Source: Sporosarcina sp. FSL K6-2383 (GTDB lineage Bacteria; Bacillota; Bacilli; Bacillales_A; Planococcaceae). Taken from it: 64,000 bases of DNA. Of this stretch, positions 26,329 through 34,435 are shown piece by piece (within the stretch, counting starts at the first letter, position 1; each line of letters starts with the position of its first letter). A model generated the notes under the pieces. That model was not told the DNA's origin, made no database searches, and saw nothing but the letters and a program-made list of their open reading frames with translations. The stretch covers positions 3,008,501 through 3,072,500 of the forward strand of contig NZ_CP152017.1 of NCBI RefSeq assembly GCF_038618305.1, written 5' to 3'. The translations under genes and the position numbers were made by a program.

Positions 26329-26702
26329 ACCCGCACCTTCCTATCACCGAGATAAAACCCGAATATCCCAGCTGCAAGTCCCCCGATTATACTAAGGACA
26401 ACGTACAACATAGCCATCGCAAGTTGTCCATTTTCTACCATCAACACGGTTTCCATACTTAATGCAGAAAATGTTGTGAATGAACCTAAAAAGCCCGTCG
26501 TCACTGCATCATACAGTTGTCGATTGGCACTAATTTTACGCAGAGTCCCTGCAACAATAAAACACAACGCAAACGTTCCTACAAGATTAACCACAAGTGT
26601 CGCTATCGGAAATCCCGATTCGCTGTGGATAAATTGCCCTACTACTATCCGCGTGACTGCACCTAAAGATCCCGCTAAACCAATCCATAGAATATGCTTC
26701 AT
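26325..26702 (-). CDS. crcB: Fluoride channel subunit, FluC/CrcB family (first gene)
   Basis: Paralogue of the next gene, 125 residues and four membrane helices. GLAGSLGAVTRIVVG opens the protein and GSFTTFSALSME is the pore and sodium-site motif. Its ATG overlaps the stop of the UvrD-like helicase by four bases, and its own stop overlaps the second fluC, so all three are co-translated. Heterodimer formation is inferred from the pairing. Confidence 0.93.
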   Translation of the reverse strand: MKHILWIGLAGSLGAVTRIVVGQFIHSESGFPIATLVVNLVGTFALCFIVAGTLRKISANRQLYDAVTTGFLGSFTTFSALSMETVLMVENGQLAMAMLYVVLSIIGGLAAGIFGFYLGDRKVRV

Positions 26703-28858
26703 AGCGTCACCTTTTCAAGTATTCGAAGAGAAAGGACTGTCTCTAAGTCGAGTCGTTTTTCCATATCTGCAAATTGAATGATTAGCTCATTGCCATCACG
26801 CGCAACAATCTCACCAAGTCCAAACACACGATGCTTAACTGCAACTCCAATAATGAGTTCATCCCTGTCGTTAATACCATTTGGATTCACTGGAATCGAT
26901 GCCTTCGACGCTTTCACTGACGTAGGCTCATTCCCCACTTTGCTCGGCTTCAACAGCAGTCCCCGCACTTCATTCAAAAATCTAGAATCCTCTTTCGCTT
27001 TCCCTTCGTCCTGACCATATGACAGCAACTCAAGACGTTCCTTCGCACGTGTCATGCCTACGTAAAAGAGTCGACGGGCTTCTTCCAACGTCGCTGTATT
27101 TCCCTCATCTTCCTCTGATGGAATGATACCCTTTACTAAATCTATCATGAAAACACGTCGAAATTCGAGCCCTTTCGCACTGTGAAACGTCGATAATGTC
27201 ACCGCATTTTCAACTGGCTGAAACTTTGCTTGTTGCACAGCCTGTTCGAGCTCTTTCAATTGATTCGCAAATTCTACCATTGTCCGTAACTGAGATGCAA
27301 TCCCCTCGAGTGTATCGAGAATACCTAACAAATGATCAAAACGATAGCCAAACTTTTCCGCCCTACTTTTCAATGCCGCCTCGTAGCCGAAATCATTGCG
27401 AATCAGCTGAATCACCCGCTCCGGGCGCATATCAGGAATGACAGCATAGCCCTTTTTGTAATCCTTCAGCTTCTTCACTTGGCTTTCTTTCAAATCAACC
27501 GTTTGAATAAGAGCATCAAAAACATTCCCCGTTGTCCCGGTATTTTCAAATATCGTCAGCATACTTCGTGAGATAAATAAATTCATTTTCATCACGATTT
27601 TAGTAAAAATATCTTTGCGTTCCATATTAAAACTCAGTCGCATAAAATTCAAAATATCCTCTACAATCCAGTGGGTGAAAAACTTGTCATCTGCGTCTTT
27701 CATATAAAAAGGAATGCCCCGCCGATGCAATTCATTGACATACAACGTCGATGAGGAGTTATTACGAAATAGAATTGCAATCTCGTTCAAGTTACTTTCC
27801 CCCAGCAATTCATACGTCACATATTCAAGCTGGCGCTTCGGATCATCCAGCTTCCGTATATAAATGGGCTCCTTTGCCTCATTTTTCGTATGCATGTCCT
27901 TCGGATAACGCTTCTCGTTCCGCTTGATAAACTTTGAGGTCAACTCAACAATTTCTTTGGATGAACGATAATTCCGTTCCATCATTAGCACCTTTGCATC
28001 CGGATAGACTTTCTTAAAATCTAACAAATAATCCGGCTCCGCACCTCGCCATGTGTATATGGACTGATCATCGTCCGCGACAACACAAAGATTGCCATGA
28101 TGCGCCACCAAATGTTCCACAATCCTGTGCTGAACAAGCGACGTATCCTGGCTTTCATCTGTCAATAAATAATCATAGAGATTGCGAAAGCGCTCAGCTA
28201 ACTGCTCATCTTGTCGTAGCCCTTGTTCTGCAATCGTCAGCATATCGTCAAAATCGAGTAATAAATGTCCCTGTGTCTGTGATTTATATTGCTCATATTT
28301 GTACGCCATACGCCCCGCCTTTTCGACTGGCCCTTTTAAATCCTCCCATTGTTCAAGCGGAATCATACTGTTTTTAATGGAGCTAATAAACGTTGACAAA
28401 GAGGACAACTCATCATCCGTACAATCCTCTTTCAACACTTCTTTATAAATTCCTTTCAACAGAAAAGCCTTATTCACCGACTGTCGCCCTTTTCCACCAC
28501 CTTCAATCAATTCGAAAGTGGTACCAATTGCTGTCAAATAACTACGCGCAATCGTAAATGCCAAACTATGAATCGTAGAAAAATCAATTGGCTCTTTATC
28601 AGGAAAAAACCGGCTAAATCGCTCCGTCATATCACGCGCAGATGCCCGGCTAAAAGTTATGGCCTTAATACGTTTCGGATCCACATTCTTTTCTTCAATT
28701 AAATAACCAATTCGCATAATCATCGTCGTCGTTTTCCCCGACCCGGGACAAGCCAACAATAGCAGCGGTCCTTCCGTTTGCAGCACCGCTTGCTTTTGTA
28801 CATCATTCAACTCTATATTCAATTGTTGCTTTTTTCGTTCGAAAAAATCGGTCATCAT
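26699..28858 (-). CDS. UvrD/PcrA-like superfamily 1 DNA helicase
   Basis: ATP-dependent 3'-5' DNA helicase of 719 residues. Motifs in order are LNDVQKQAV (Q motif), ACPGSGKTTT (Walker A, about 36-45), TFSRASARDMTER (Ia), DESQDTS (II), DDDQSIYTWRGAEP (III), MERNYRSSKEIV (IV), TFHSAKGLEF (V) and YVGMTRAKERL (VI). The C-terminal ~50 residues form a small beta domain as in B. subtilis YjcD and PcrA. It is shorter and more divergent than PcrA, so it is likely a YjcD-type paralogue. ATG 28858 follows AAGGAG by seven bases. Confidence 0.9.
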   Translation of the reverse strand: MMTDFFERKKQQLNIELNDVQKQAVLQTEGPLLLLACPGSGKTTTMIMRIGYLIEEKNVDPKRIKAITFSRASARDMTERFSRFFPDKEPIDFSTIHSLAFTIARSYLTAIGTTFELIEGGGKGRQSVNKAFLLKGIYKEVLKEDCTDDELSSLSTFISSIKNSMIPLEQWEDLKGPVEKAGRMAYKYEQYKSQTQGHLLLDFDDMLTIAEQGLRQDEQLAERFRNLYDYLLTDESQDTSLVQHRIVEHLVAHHGNLCVVADDDQSIYTWRGAEPDYLLDFKKVYPDAKVLMMERNYRSSKEIVELTSKFIKRNEKRYPKDMHTKNEAKEPIYIRKLDDPKRQLEYVTYELLGESNLNEIAILFRNNSSSTLYVNELHRRGIPFYMKDADDKFFTHWIVEDILNFMRLSFNMERKDIFTKIVMKMNLFISRSMLTIFENTGTTGNVFDALIQTVDLKESQVKKLKDYKKGYAVIPDMRPERVIQLIRNDFGYEAALKSRAEKFGYRFDHLLGILDTLEGIASQLRTMVEFANQLKELEQAVQQAKFQPVENAVTLSTFHSAKGLEFRRVFMIDLVKGIIPSEEDEGNTATLEEARRLFYVGMTRAKERLELLSYGQDEGKAKEDSRFLNEVRGLLLKPSKVGNEPTSVKASKASIPVNPNGINDRDELIIGVAVKHRVFGLGEIVARDGNELIIQFADMEKRLDLETVLSLRILEKVTL

Positions 28859-28972
28859 TTTGTAACTCCTTCTACATCACACTGCTCTTAATTTACCATA
28901 CGAACGCTCATTTGTAGAGTTGATAGCTATTTATCACCGTCTTGGTGCTCGTTATCACCGATTCCAAGCATA

Positions 28973-29005
28973 AAAAAACCTCTACATTAACGCTTGTAGG
29001 GGTTC
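28973..29005 (-). terminator. Terminator of the lepB-kinase-acetyltransferase operon
   Basis: On the minus strand, just after the acetyltransferase stop, CCCCTAC pairs with GTAGAGG and is followed by TTTTTTT. Confidence 0.75.
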
Positions 29006-29009
29006 CTGA

Positions 29010-29555
29010 TTATTTTATATGCCATTCCTCACGCAACAACGAAAACACCAGCGCATCATGAGATTGTCCATTCTGGAACAGATAACTTCGCAACTTGCCT
29101 TCTTCCATAAATCCTTGCTTCTTCAAAAGCCCTATAGATGCCTCATTTGCTGGAAATGTAACAGCTCCGATTCGTTGAAGGTCTAGCTCTTCAAACGCAT
29201 AGTCCAAAACCGCTTGCAATGCTTCAGATGTTATGCCACTTCTCCAGAAATCAGGATGTATTTCAAATCCGACTTCAGCTTTTTTCATACCGATAGCCAA
29301 ATTATTCAATCCAATCGTGCCAACAAATCGATTCGATTGATTATTGATAATCGCCCAACGCATGCCTTTTTTTATATCAAAATTGTTCTTAAAATGCTGT
29401 ACAATATTTTCAGCCTGTGCCAGCTCTTGGAATGGATCCATCCCATAATACCTCACCACTTCGGGATTCGATAAAATTTCAAAAATCGCTGGCGCGTGCT
29501 CCACTTGTGCTTCAGTTAAACGCAATCGCGTTGTTAGTAATGTTGGAAATGTCAC
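29010..29555 (-). CDS. GNAT acetyltransferase, RimJ/RimL type
   Basis: Acetyl-CoA-dependent N-acetyltransferase of 181 residues. TTRLRLTEAQVEHAPAIFE is the typical RimJ/L start, and GFEIHPDFWRSGITSEAL is the acetyl-CoA loop in weaker form. ANEASIGLLKKQGFMEEGKL matches motif B. The start is taken as GTG 29555, whose last two bases and the following A form the stop codon of the upstream kinase gene, with GGGGAGA upstream. Substrate unknown. Confidence 0.85.
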   Translation of the reverse strand: MTFPTLLTTRLRLTEAQVEHAPAIFEILSNPEVVRYYGMDPFQELAQAENIVQHFKNNFDIKKGMRWAIINNQSNRFVGTIGLNNLAIGMKKAEVGFEIHPDFWRSGITSEALQAVLDYAFEELDLQRIGAVTFPANEASIGLLKKQGFMEEGKLRSYLFQNGQSHDALVFSLLREEWHIK

Positions 29556-30133
29556 AGTACTCTCCCCTTCCGTCCATTCTCCACTGCATCCGCCAACACT
29601 AACGGATTGCATTGCTCCACATACATATCCTCTGCCGGAAAATATCGCTGCTCATAATGACGAATAATATCCTCGCTGCCTCCAATATAACCATCCCTAT
29701 CCAAAGCGCGCGCCATCCTCATCTCCCGATCTGTTTCAAGATAAATAACCTTATCGAAGTACGCCCTTAACTCAGGACGTTGTAGAAAAATCCCTTCAAC
29801 AATTACCGTTGTGCCAATCGGTATATCAAATGTCTGCTTTCGATAACTATCCGCTGGCTTATCATATAACTCGATAGTGTCATACACAGCTAACCCACTA
29901 CACACAGGCTCTAACAGTTTTTCAATCAAATAATCATAGCGCCATTGCACATAGTAATAACAATACCATTCTTCAAACTGATCATTATAGCGAATCGCGC
30001 GTGTATGAATAAAATCATCCAGATGAATGACAATTGCGTCTTTCAGCTGGCATTGCAAATCCAGTGCGTATGTCGTTTTCCCAGATCCACCAAGGCCATC
30101 AATACCAATAAGTAAAGAACGTTTTTCCATCAT
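29552..30133 (-). CDS. Uridine kinase-like P-loop protein
   Basis: A 193-residue nucleotide-binding protein with Walker A GIDGLGGSGKTTYA near the N-terminus and IHLDDF following beta-strand 2, as in uridine kinase and phosphoribulokinase-like proteins. VIVEGIFLQRPEL matches the Walker B region. It is often annotated as uridine kinase, but the phosphate acceptor is not proven. It overlaps lepB by four bases and is translationally coupled with the acetyltransferase gene. Confidence 0.85.
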   Translation of the reverse strand: MMEKRSLLIGIDGLGGSGKTTYALDLQCQLKDAIVIHLDDFIHTRAIRYNDQFEEWYCYYYVQWRYDYLIEKLLEPVCSGLAVYDTIELYDKPADSYRKQTFDIPIGTTVIVEGIFLQRPELRAYFDKVIYLETDREMRMARALDRDGYIGGSEDIIRHYEQRYFPAEDMYVEQCNPLVLADAVENGRKGRVL

Positions 30134-30657
30134 TTCGGAATCCCGATATCGCGTAGCGGATAAAACTTAAATGTCACAGCACCAACGACAGACTTCTCAT
30201 CAATGACACCAAGCTCCCGACTATCTGTGCTATGTCTTCTATTATCCCCCAAGACATATAAATGACCTTCTGGCACTTCAACTGTAAAATCCTGTGTAAG
30301 CTTCTGTCCTTCGAACACCTTTTCTTTATTCGCTTGAATATAATCCTCCTCATATTCCACGCCATTAATGGACAGCTTGTCATCCTTCATGACAACGACA
30401 TCCCCTGGCAGTCCAATGACTCTTTTGATGAAATCTTCCTCAGAGTTCGGTGCGTGGAAAACAATCATGTCAAAACGATTGATTTTATGAATTTTTGAAA
30501 TGACGATTTTATTTGCATTTTCAAAGGTTGGCTCCATTGATTGTCCCGATACGATAACCGGTGTAAATAGAAATTGACGAATTACAATGGCGATAACAAA
30601 CGCAACGGCTAGCGATTGTATCCATGAAATCAGTTCACGTTTGCTTTTTTCCTTCAA
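30130..30657 (-). CDS. lepB: Type I signal peptidase
   Basis: Membrane-bound serine protease that cleaves signal peptides of exported proteins. A basic start is followed by one anchor at about 12-32. VIVSGQSMEPTF holds the nucleophilic Ser, and FIKRVIGLPGD holds the general-base Lys. VLGDNRRHSTDSRELG is the conserved box E. The start is taken as TTG 30657 with GGGGGAA close upstream (175 residues). The ATG 18 bases earlier lacks a ribosome site. Confidence 0.92.
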   Translation of the reverse strand: MKEKSKRELISWIQSLAVAFVIAIVIRQFLFTPVIVSGQSMEPTFENANKIVISKIHKINRFDMIVFHAPNSEEDFIKRVIGLPGDVVVMKDDKLSINGVEYEEDYIQANKEKVFEGQKLTQDFTVEVPEGHLYVLGDNRRHSTDSRELGVIDEKSVVGAVTFKFYPLRDIGIPK

Positions 30658-30755
30658 ATCAGTTCCCCCGTTCATACTACGTCTATTATTTTCTATACAT
30701 ACTGTATTCTATTCTCATCCCTATGACTCCTGCTCTTCTAAAAAGGTTCCCTCAA

Positions 30756-30786
30756 AAAAAGTGCCTCCGATTTCACGAAGGCACTT
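30756..30786 (-). terminator. Terminator after the MCP remnant
   Basis: Read on the minus strand AGTGCCT pairs with AGGCACT around a GTGAAAT-type loop and is followed by TTTTTTT. It fits the end of the broken chemoreceptor gene upstream. Confidence 0.6.
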
Positions 30787-30800
30787 CTCTATTCATGAAG

Positions 30801-30915
30801 TTATAATTTGAACTGACTAATTGCTGTATGCAAATGATCACTCAGCTCTGACAATGTATCTGCAGCTTATGTCACTTCACGAATAGCCCGTTGTTGTTCG
30901 TCTGCATAACAGTTT
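30801..30915 (-). pseudogene. Remnant of a methyl-accepting chemotaxis protein C-terminus
   Basis: The minus strand reads ADEQQRAIREVT, a TAA stop, then AADTLSELSDHLHTAISQFKL and a final stop at 30801-30803. This matches the end of chemoreceptors, where a helix with AEEQ is followed by ETLSxMAEELxxLVxxFK. Only about 38 codons remain and no start or signalling hairpin is seen. An MCP terminator is still present downstream. It is a gene decay trace, not a working gene. Confidence 0.65.
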
Positions 30916-30926
30916 CTTTATGTGAA

Positions 30927-31517
30927 TCAAATTCTATTCGTCAGGACTAAATGCTTTGTACAATTATATAAACTGCACATATTTTCATCATCGCGTAGCT
31001 CAACAACCGTGAGCGATGTATTATCCATCTTTTCTCCTAGCTTCTCACCTGGCACAAGTGCACCGACCAATCGTTTGATGAATCCTCCATGACTGACAAC
31101 GAGTACACGCTGCCCCGCATGAGTCACTTTCATATCTTCAACAAATGCCATTCCCCGCGAAATAATGTCCTCATTTGGTTCAACACCAAGCTCCATCTCT
31201 CTCCATGTTGGACCCCATTTTTCAAGCCGTTCCACTTCCGTCGTTCCTTCAATTTGACCACCACCGAATTCACGCAGTCGATTGTCCTCTAGTAGTTTAA
31301 TAGCGGGCTTACCCTCCGCAATAATTTCCGCCGTCTTTTTCGCACGGATTAAAGGACTCGTATAAATAACATCCCATTGCTCCCCAACAATCCTTTTCGC
31401 CACATGCTCCGCCATTTCAATCCCTTCTTCATCAAGAGGAATATCTGAACTCCCCTGTGCTCGTCCTTCTTTATTCCAAGCTGTAACACCATGTCGCACA
31501 AATCCAATTGTCGTCAA
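30927..31517 (-). CDS. Histidine phosphatase family protein (phosphoglycerate mutase-like)
   Basis: Cytoplasmic phosphatase or mutase of 196 residues. It begins with the phospho-histidine motif VRHGVTAWN and has YTSPLIRAKKTAEII and VVSHGGFIKRL (second His). PhoE-type broad-specificity phosphatases share this layout. The start is taken as TTG 31517, eight bases after AAGGAG; an in-frame GTG three codons upstream overlaps that site. Substrate unknown. Confidence 0.87.
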   Translation of the reverse strand: MTTIGFVRHGVTAWNKEGRAQGSSDIPLDEEGIEMAEHVAKRIVGEQWDVIYTSPLIRAKKTAEIIAEGKPAIKLLEDNRLREFGGGQIEGTTEVERLEKWGPTWREMELGVEPNEDIISRGMAFVEDMKVTHAGQRVLVVSHGGFIKRLVGALVPGEKLGEKMDNTSLTVVELRDDENMCSLYNCTKHLVLTNRI

Positions 31518-31543
31518 ATGAAACACTCCTTAATTTAATCCAT

Positions 31544-31567
31544 AAAAAAGCCTTGCCTCGGCTTTTC
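31544..31567 (-). terminator. Terminator of the alpha/beta hydrolase gene
   Basis: On the minus strand AAAAGCC pairs with GGCTTTTTT directly after the hydrolase stop. Confidence 0.65.
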
Positions 31568-32353
31568 CTAGACGATATAGCCAAGTGATCTCAACACATT
31601 ATTCATAAATGCCTCTGTATAGAGATAAACTTCCTCGCGTTCAGGCTCCTGAAATACATCATGATAGAGATGCTTCCATTCTTTATATTGAAACTCGGAA
31701 AGATTTTGGTGAATCAACCACTTCTTCGTCTGTGAAGAATCAGCTATTTTATCGCTCCCTGCGATATGGACAAGTATTGGCACATTATGAATCGTCCCCT
31801 CATACTGTGCCACAGCTTTCATAAAGGTTTGCAAATCCTTATACCAGCTAGCTCTCGCAACGGAGTTATAGTGTCGATCCTGATGAGCCTCTACATATAA
31901 GTCATAGTTACGCGTCAGCAATTCAATGCTAATGTCATGATTGATTTTCATAGACGAAGTCAATTTTGACAACACCGTCGAAAACTTCGGTGGCTGATGC
32001 TTAAGCGCTAACCAAGGAGAACTGAATATAAATCCAGCACACTCAATTTTCTTTGCTTGAATCATGCGCATCACAATCGTCGCACCAAGTCCATGCCCCA
32101 TGACGAATAACGGCAAACTATCATCCAACCCAACTTCAACTAACTTCTTCACATAAGTGACATAAGCATCAAAGGATTCATCATGAATCCTTTTCCCTTC
32201 AGCCCCATGCCCAGGCAAATCGCCTGTCACAACATGAAAACCAGCACTTCTAAATTTTTGTATAAGCCATGCGTACCGACTATGATGTTCATACGCATTA
32301 TGGACAATGGCTACGACAGCTTTCGGCTGCCCCTCCGCCTCCCATTTCCACAT
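31568..32353 (-). CDS. Alpha/beta hydrolase, YtpA-like, nucleophile serine replaced
   Basis: Resembles B. subtilis YtpA (lysophospholipase-like, bacilysocin synthesis) over its 261 residues, including the start MWKWEAEGQPKAVVAIVH and GDLPGHGAEG. The nucleophile elbow reads FVMGHGLGAT, so Gly stands where GHSMG has the catalytic Ser. The oxyanion region reads VHNAYEHHSRY. Candidate Asp (IAGSDKIAD) and His (KHLYHDVFQE) are kept. It may be a non-catalytic homologue or use another mechanism. ATG 32353 is nine bases from AAGGAG, matching the YtpA start. Confidence 0.82.
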   Translation of the reverse strand: MWKWEAEGQPKAVVAIVHNAYEHHSRYAWLIQKFRSAGFHVVTGDLPGHGAEGKRIHDESFDAYVTYVKKLVEVGLDDSLPLFVMGHGLGATIVMRMIQAKKIECAGFIFSSPWLALKHQPPKFSTVLSKLTSSMKINHDISIELLTRNYDLYVEAHQDRHYNSVARASWYKDLQTFMKAVAQYEGTIHNVPILVHIAGSDKIADSSQTKKWLIHQNLSEFQYKEWKHLYHDVFQEPEREEVYLYTEAFMNNVLRSLGYIV

Positions 32354-32380
32354 GGACATCATCTCCTTATCTATTCAATA

Positions 32381-32573
32381 AATTACGCCTTGGCGTAATT
32401 ACGTCCAAATTTTGAATTATGCAAGGCACAATTAACTCCTTTCAAAATTTGTGACATCCGCCGGCCGACAAAAACGCCACGTCCTGTGGCATTGTCGGCA
32501 CTAGTACTTCCTGTACGTCGAAGACTTTATGTTCATTCATCAGGCATTTGAAAACCTGATGAATGAACATAAA
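32381..32573. repeat. Dispersed intergenic repeat, copy 4
   Basis: Perfect palindrome AATTACGCCTTGGCGTAATT (32381-32400) opens it. GTCCAAATTTTGAATTATGC and TTCAAAATTTGTGACATCCG follow. After CCGCCGG an inserted block with GCCACGTCCTGTGGC and ACTTCCTGTACG replaces GAGGC. It ends in a 19-bp perfect hairpin (32526-32573). It lies between divergent genes. Confidence 0.82.
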
Positions 32574-32626
32574 CATAATCTTTGTTAAGATAATTATACA
32601 CGATAGAGAGAAAAGAGGAGAACACT

Positions 32627-33139
32627 ATGATTTACCCATTTCATGATAAAAAACCAGTTATCGATCCATCCGTTTTCATCGCAGATTATACAACGATCAC
32701 AGGAGATGTCACAATTGGTCCAGAATCGACCATTTGGTTCAATACAGTCATTCGCGGTGACGTCTCACCCACAATTATCGGACGCAAGGTCAATATTCAA
32801 GATCTATGCTGCCTTCATCAAAGTCCACAATTCCCACTCATTCTAGAAGATGAAGTCACCATTGGTCACCAAGTAACGCTACATAGCTGCACTGTCAAAA
32901 AAGGTGCATTGATTGGCATGGGTTCTATTGTTTTAGACGGAGCGGAAATCGGAGAAGGAGCATTCATCGGAGCGGGTAGTTTAGTTCCACCAGGTAAGAA
33001 AATTCCGGCGAATTCACTGGCATTCGGTTCCCCCGTTAAAGTCGTGCGTGAACTAAACGACGAGGATCGCAAGGATATGGAACGTATTGTCCGTGAGTAT
33101 GCTGAAAAAGGGCAGTATTATAAAGGGTTGCAGAAATGA
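32627..33139 (+). CDS. Gamma-carbonic anhydrase family protein (YtoA-like)
   Basis: Left-handed beta-helix protein of 170 residues, trimeric in the family. Hexapeptide repeats such as ITGDVTIGPEST run through the middle. The zinc-ligand histidines sit in LCCLHQSP, EVTIGHQVTLHSC, giving the three-His pattern. RGD in FNTVIRGDVS is the conserved Arg-Asp. Whether this one hydrates CO2 is untested; B. subtilis YtoA is the likely counterpart. RBS AAGAGGAG precedes the ATG. Confidence 0.9.
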   Translation: MIYPFHDKKPVIDPSVFIADYTTITGDVTIGPESTIWFNTVIRGDVSPTIIGRKVNIQDLCCLHQSPQFPLILEDEVTIGHQVTLHSCTVKKGALIGMGSIVLDGAEIGEGAFIGAGSLVPPGKKIPANSLAFGSPVKVVRELNDEDRKDMERIVREYAEKGQYYKGLQK

Positions 33140-33142
33140 CAA

Positions 33143-33177
33143 AAGAGCCGTCCGTGATTGGATGGCTCTTACTTTTT
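33143..33177 (+). terminator. Terminator of the ytoA-like gene
   Basis: AAGAGCC-G-TCC pairs with GGA-T-GGCTCTT, then ACTTTTTG. It overlaps the end of a small gene on the other strand. Confidence 0.65.
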
Positions 33178-33267
33178 GATAATTAATAAAACGACTAAAG
33201 CAATTAGCACGATGAATACTACAACACTTAATATTAAAATTAACCCAAGTAAGCCAATACTCGTCAT
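33169..33267 (-). CDS. Single-pass small membrane protein, 32 residues
   Basis: ATG 33267 follows AGAAGGTG by about five bases. The peptide is MTSIG then an unbroken hydrophobic helix of Leu, Ile and Val, ending in KK. This charge layout suits a small membrane protein of the YtzI-like kind, but no family is assigned. The stop overlaps the terminator of the opposite gene. Strong ribosome site and clean helix are the only support. Confidence 0.55.
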   Translation of the reverse strand: MTSIGLLGLILILSVVVFIVLIALVVLLIIKK

Positions 33268-33308
33268 TAAATCACCTTCTTATTTTAAGCTCTCTTTCTG
33301 TGGCCAAC

Positions 33309-33635
33309 TCATAATTCAGATATAGTCTTAGGTTTATACATGATTAGTGACATACCAATAACTATACAAATCAAACCACCTAAACCACTTGTAACACTTG
33401 AAAATTGTTCTGGATAATAGACATGGCCTAATCCTAATACAATAACAAAAATCCAACCTATACTATTTAATGTAGTCAGCTTTGTTTTTTTATAGTAAAA
33501 GACAAATGTGGAAATGAAAATGCCTAGGAAAATACCAATACTTATAATAATTTTACTATCTGTTGTAGTAAATAGTATTGAAGCAAAAACCATAGCTACC
33601 ATTAAAGTCAAAACAGCACGTATGATTTTATCCAC
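33309..33635 (-). CDS. Four-helix hypothetical membrane protein
   Basis: A 108-residue protein with hydrophobic segments at about 6-23, 29-46, 60-71 and 84-99, and short charged loops (YYKKTKLTT). GTG 33635 lies nine bases after AAGGAGG. Function unknown. An ECF-type promoter and a 12-bp inverted repeat lie directly upstream, which suggests envelope-stress control. Confidence 0.7.
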   Translation of the reverse strand: MDKIIRAVLTLMVAMVFASILFTTTDSKIIISIGIFLGIFISTFVFYYKKTKLTTLNSIGWIFVIVLGLGHVYYPEQFSSVTSGLGGLICIVIGMSLIMYKPKTISEL

Positions 33636-33652
33636 TTAAGATCGCCTCCTTA

Positions 33653-33707
33653 TTATCTTTCGTAAAGGTTGTATTTACTCTACGAAAGATAATTAAGAAT
33701 AGTTTCG
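33653..33707 (-). promoter_or_regulatory. Candidate ECF sigma (SigW-type) promoter with inverted repeat
   Basis: On the minus strand CGAAAC (33707-33702) and CGTA (33684-33681) are 17 bases apart, close to the SigW consensus TGAAAC/CGTA. TTATCTTTCGTA (33653-33664) and TACGAAAGATAA (33681-33692) are perfect inverted copies. One arm covers the -10 and the other lies just before the ribosome site, so the repeat may be an operator or leader hairpin. Confidence 0.45.
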
Positions 33708-33779
33708 TTTGTAGGACAAATGAATACTATAATCCTACTTCGTCAATTTAGAGGTCCAATTAATTCTTTAAAAAAAGAT

Positions 33780-33847
33780 GTCACTCAAACAATCGCATTA
33801 ATTCAAACAAATATGTTTGTTTAAATTTTGACGATTGTACGAGTGAC
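33780..33847. repeat. 68-bp inverted-repeat element, copy A
   Basis: Outer arms GTCACTC/GAGTGAC and CAATCG/CGATTG enclose an inner hairpin AACAAATATGTTTGTT. A related element lies at 34593-34664. The two flank the decayed region with the second ComA-box cluster. Confidence 0.7.
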
Positions 33848-33854
33848 TAGCATC

Positions 33855-34030
33855 TCATCTCAAGGTATTAGACAGATACAGGCGACTCATATATTTTGAT
33901 TGATATATTCCTAAATACAAAATCAGCAGTGCCAAAAATAATGCGATAGGAATTAATGCATTATTTTTGGCACGTTTGCAAGCAAACCGAAAATTACGCA
34001 AAATGTAGCCAGAAGCAGTAAAAAATTAAT
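33855..34030 (-). other. Open stretch for a membrane segment, probable gene remnant
   Basis: The minus strand keeps about 56 codons open, reading ...RNFRFACKRAKNNALIP, then a hydrophobic helix ALFLALLILYLGIY, then a short tail and TGA at 33855. There is no convincing start codon or ribosome site. It may be the end of a lost membrane protein or a small immunity-like peptide. It also holds an inverted repeat GCCAAAAATAATGC/GCATTATTTTTGGC. Confidence 0.35.
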
Positions 34031-34068
34031 ATTTTTTTAAGACGTCATGATACCTCATTGTTTTATCT

Positions 34069-34221
34069 TTATTGTAGTATCATCTCATCCATCGTATAGC
34101 TTACTAGATTAATGTTACTGATGTTTCCAATTATCGACGATTGAGTGCTTTGAGTTAATACTGCTGCCATAGTGGCAGATAGCCATACAATCAATAGTAC
34201 CGTCTTAAGAACTTTCTTGAA
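34069..34221 (-). pseudogene. Secreted-peptide-like open stretch without a start codon
   Basis: Fifty codons read FKKVLKTVLLIVWLSATMAA then a Ser/Thr/Gln-rich tail ending DEMILQ and TAA at 34069. The start looks like a signal peptide: Lys-rich, then hydrophobic, then Ala. AAGGGGG precedes it at the right distance, but two TAA codons stand where the start should be. It lies downstream of ComA-box cluster 1 in the same orientation as the secreted-protein gene lies to cluster 2. It is likely a decayed quorum-regulated peptide gene; a TTG inside the hydrophobic part is the only usable start. Confidence 0.4.
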
Positions 34222-34341
34222 TTATTATTCCCCCTTAAATAGTAAGTGTATTTCAATTAACCTTCTCTTCCAAATTCATAAACCATTCGACACAGTGGCG
34301 TGTTTGGTTTAAATTTTGTGACCTACCTACGTGTTAAGCCT

Positions 34342-34393
34342 TGTATTTCTACTTTTGATGAGCACTCACCTATAAGATTAACATAGAAATACG
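34342..34393 (-). other. Inverted repeat downstream of ComA-box cluster 1
   Basis: GTATTTCTA and TAGAAATAC are perfect inverted copies about 34 bases apart. The position between the ComA boxes and the peptide remnant suggests a leader hairpin. Confidence 0.4.
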
Positions 34394-34435
34394 GATTAGA
34401 AACCGCAAAATTCCCGCAATAATTTGCAAAAAGCA

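Noticed and set aside
28930..28965. Tandem repeat of TTATCACCG
   Set aside because: Only two copies about 25 bases apart, too few to separate from chance.
26700..28980. Fluoride riboswitch for the fluC genes
   Set aside because: I looked upstream of the helicase and at the fluC junctions and saw no GGNGAUGG-type aptamer; the genes are joined by overlaps instead.
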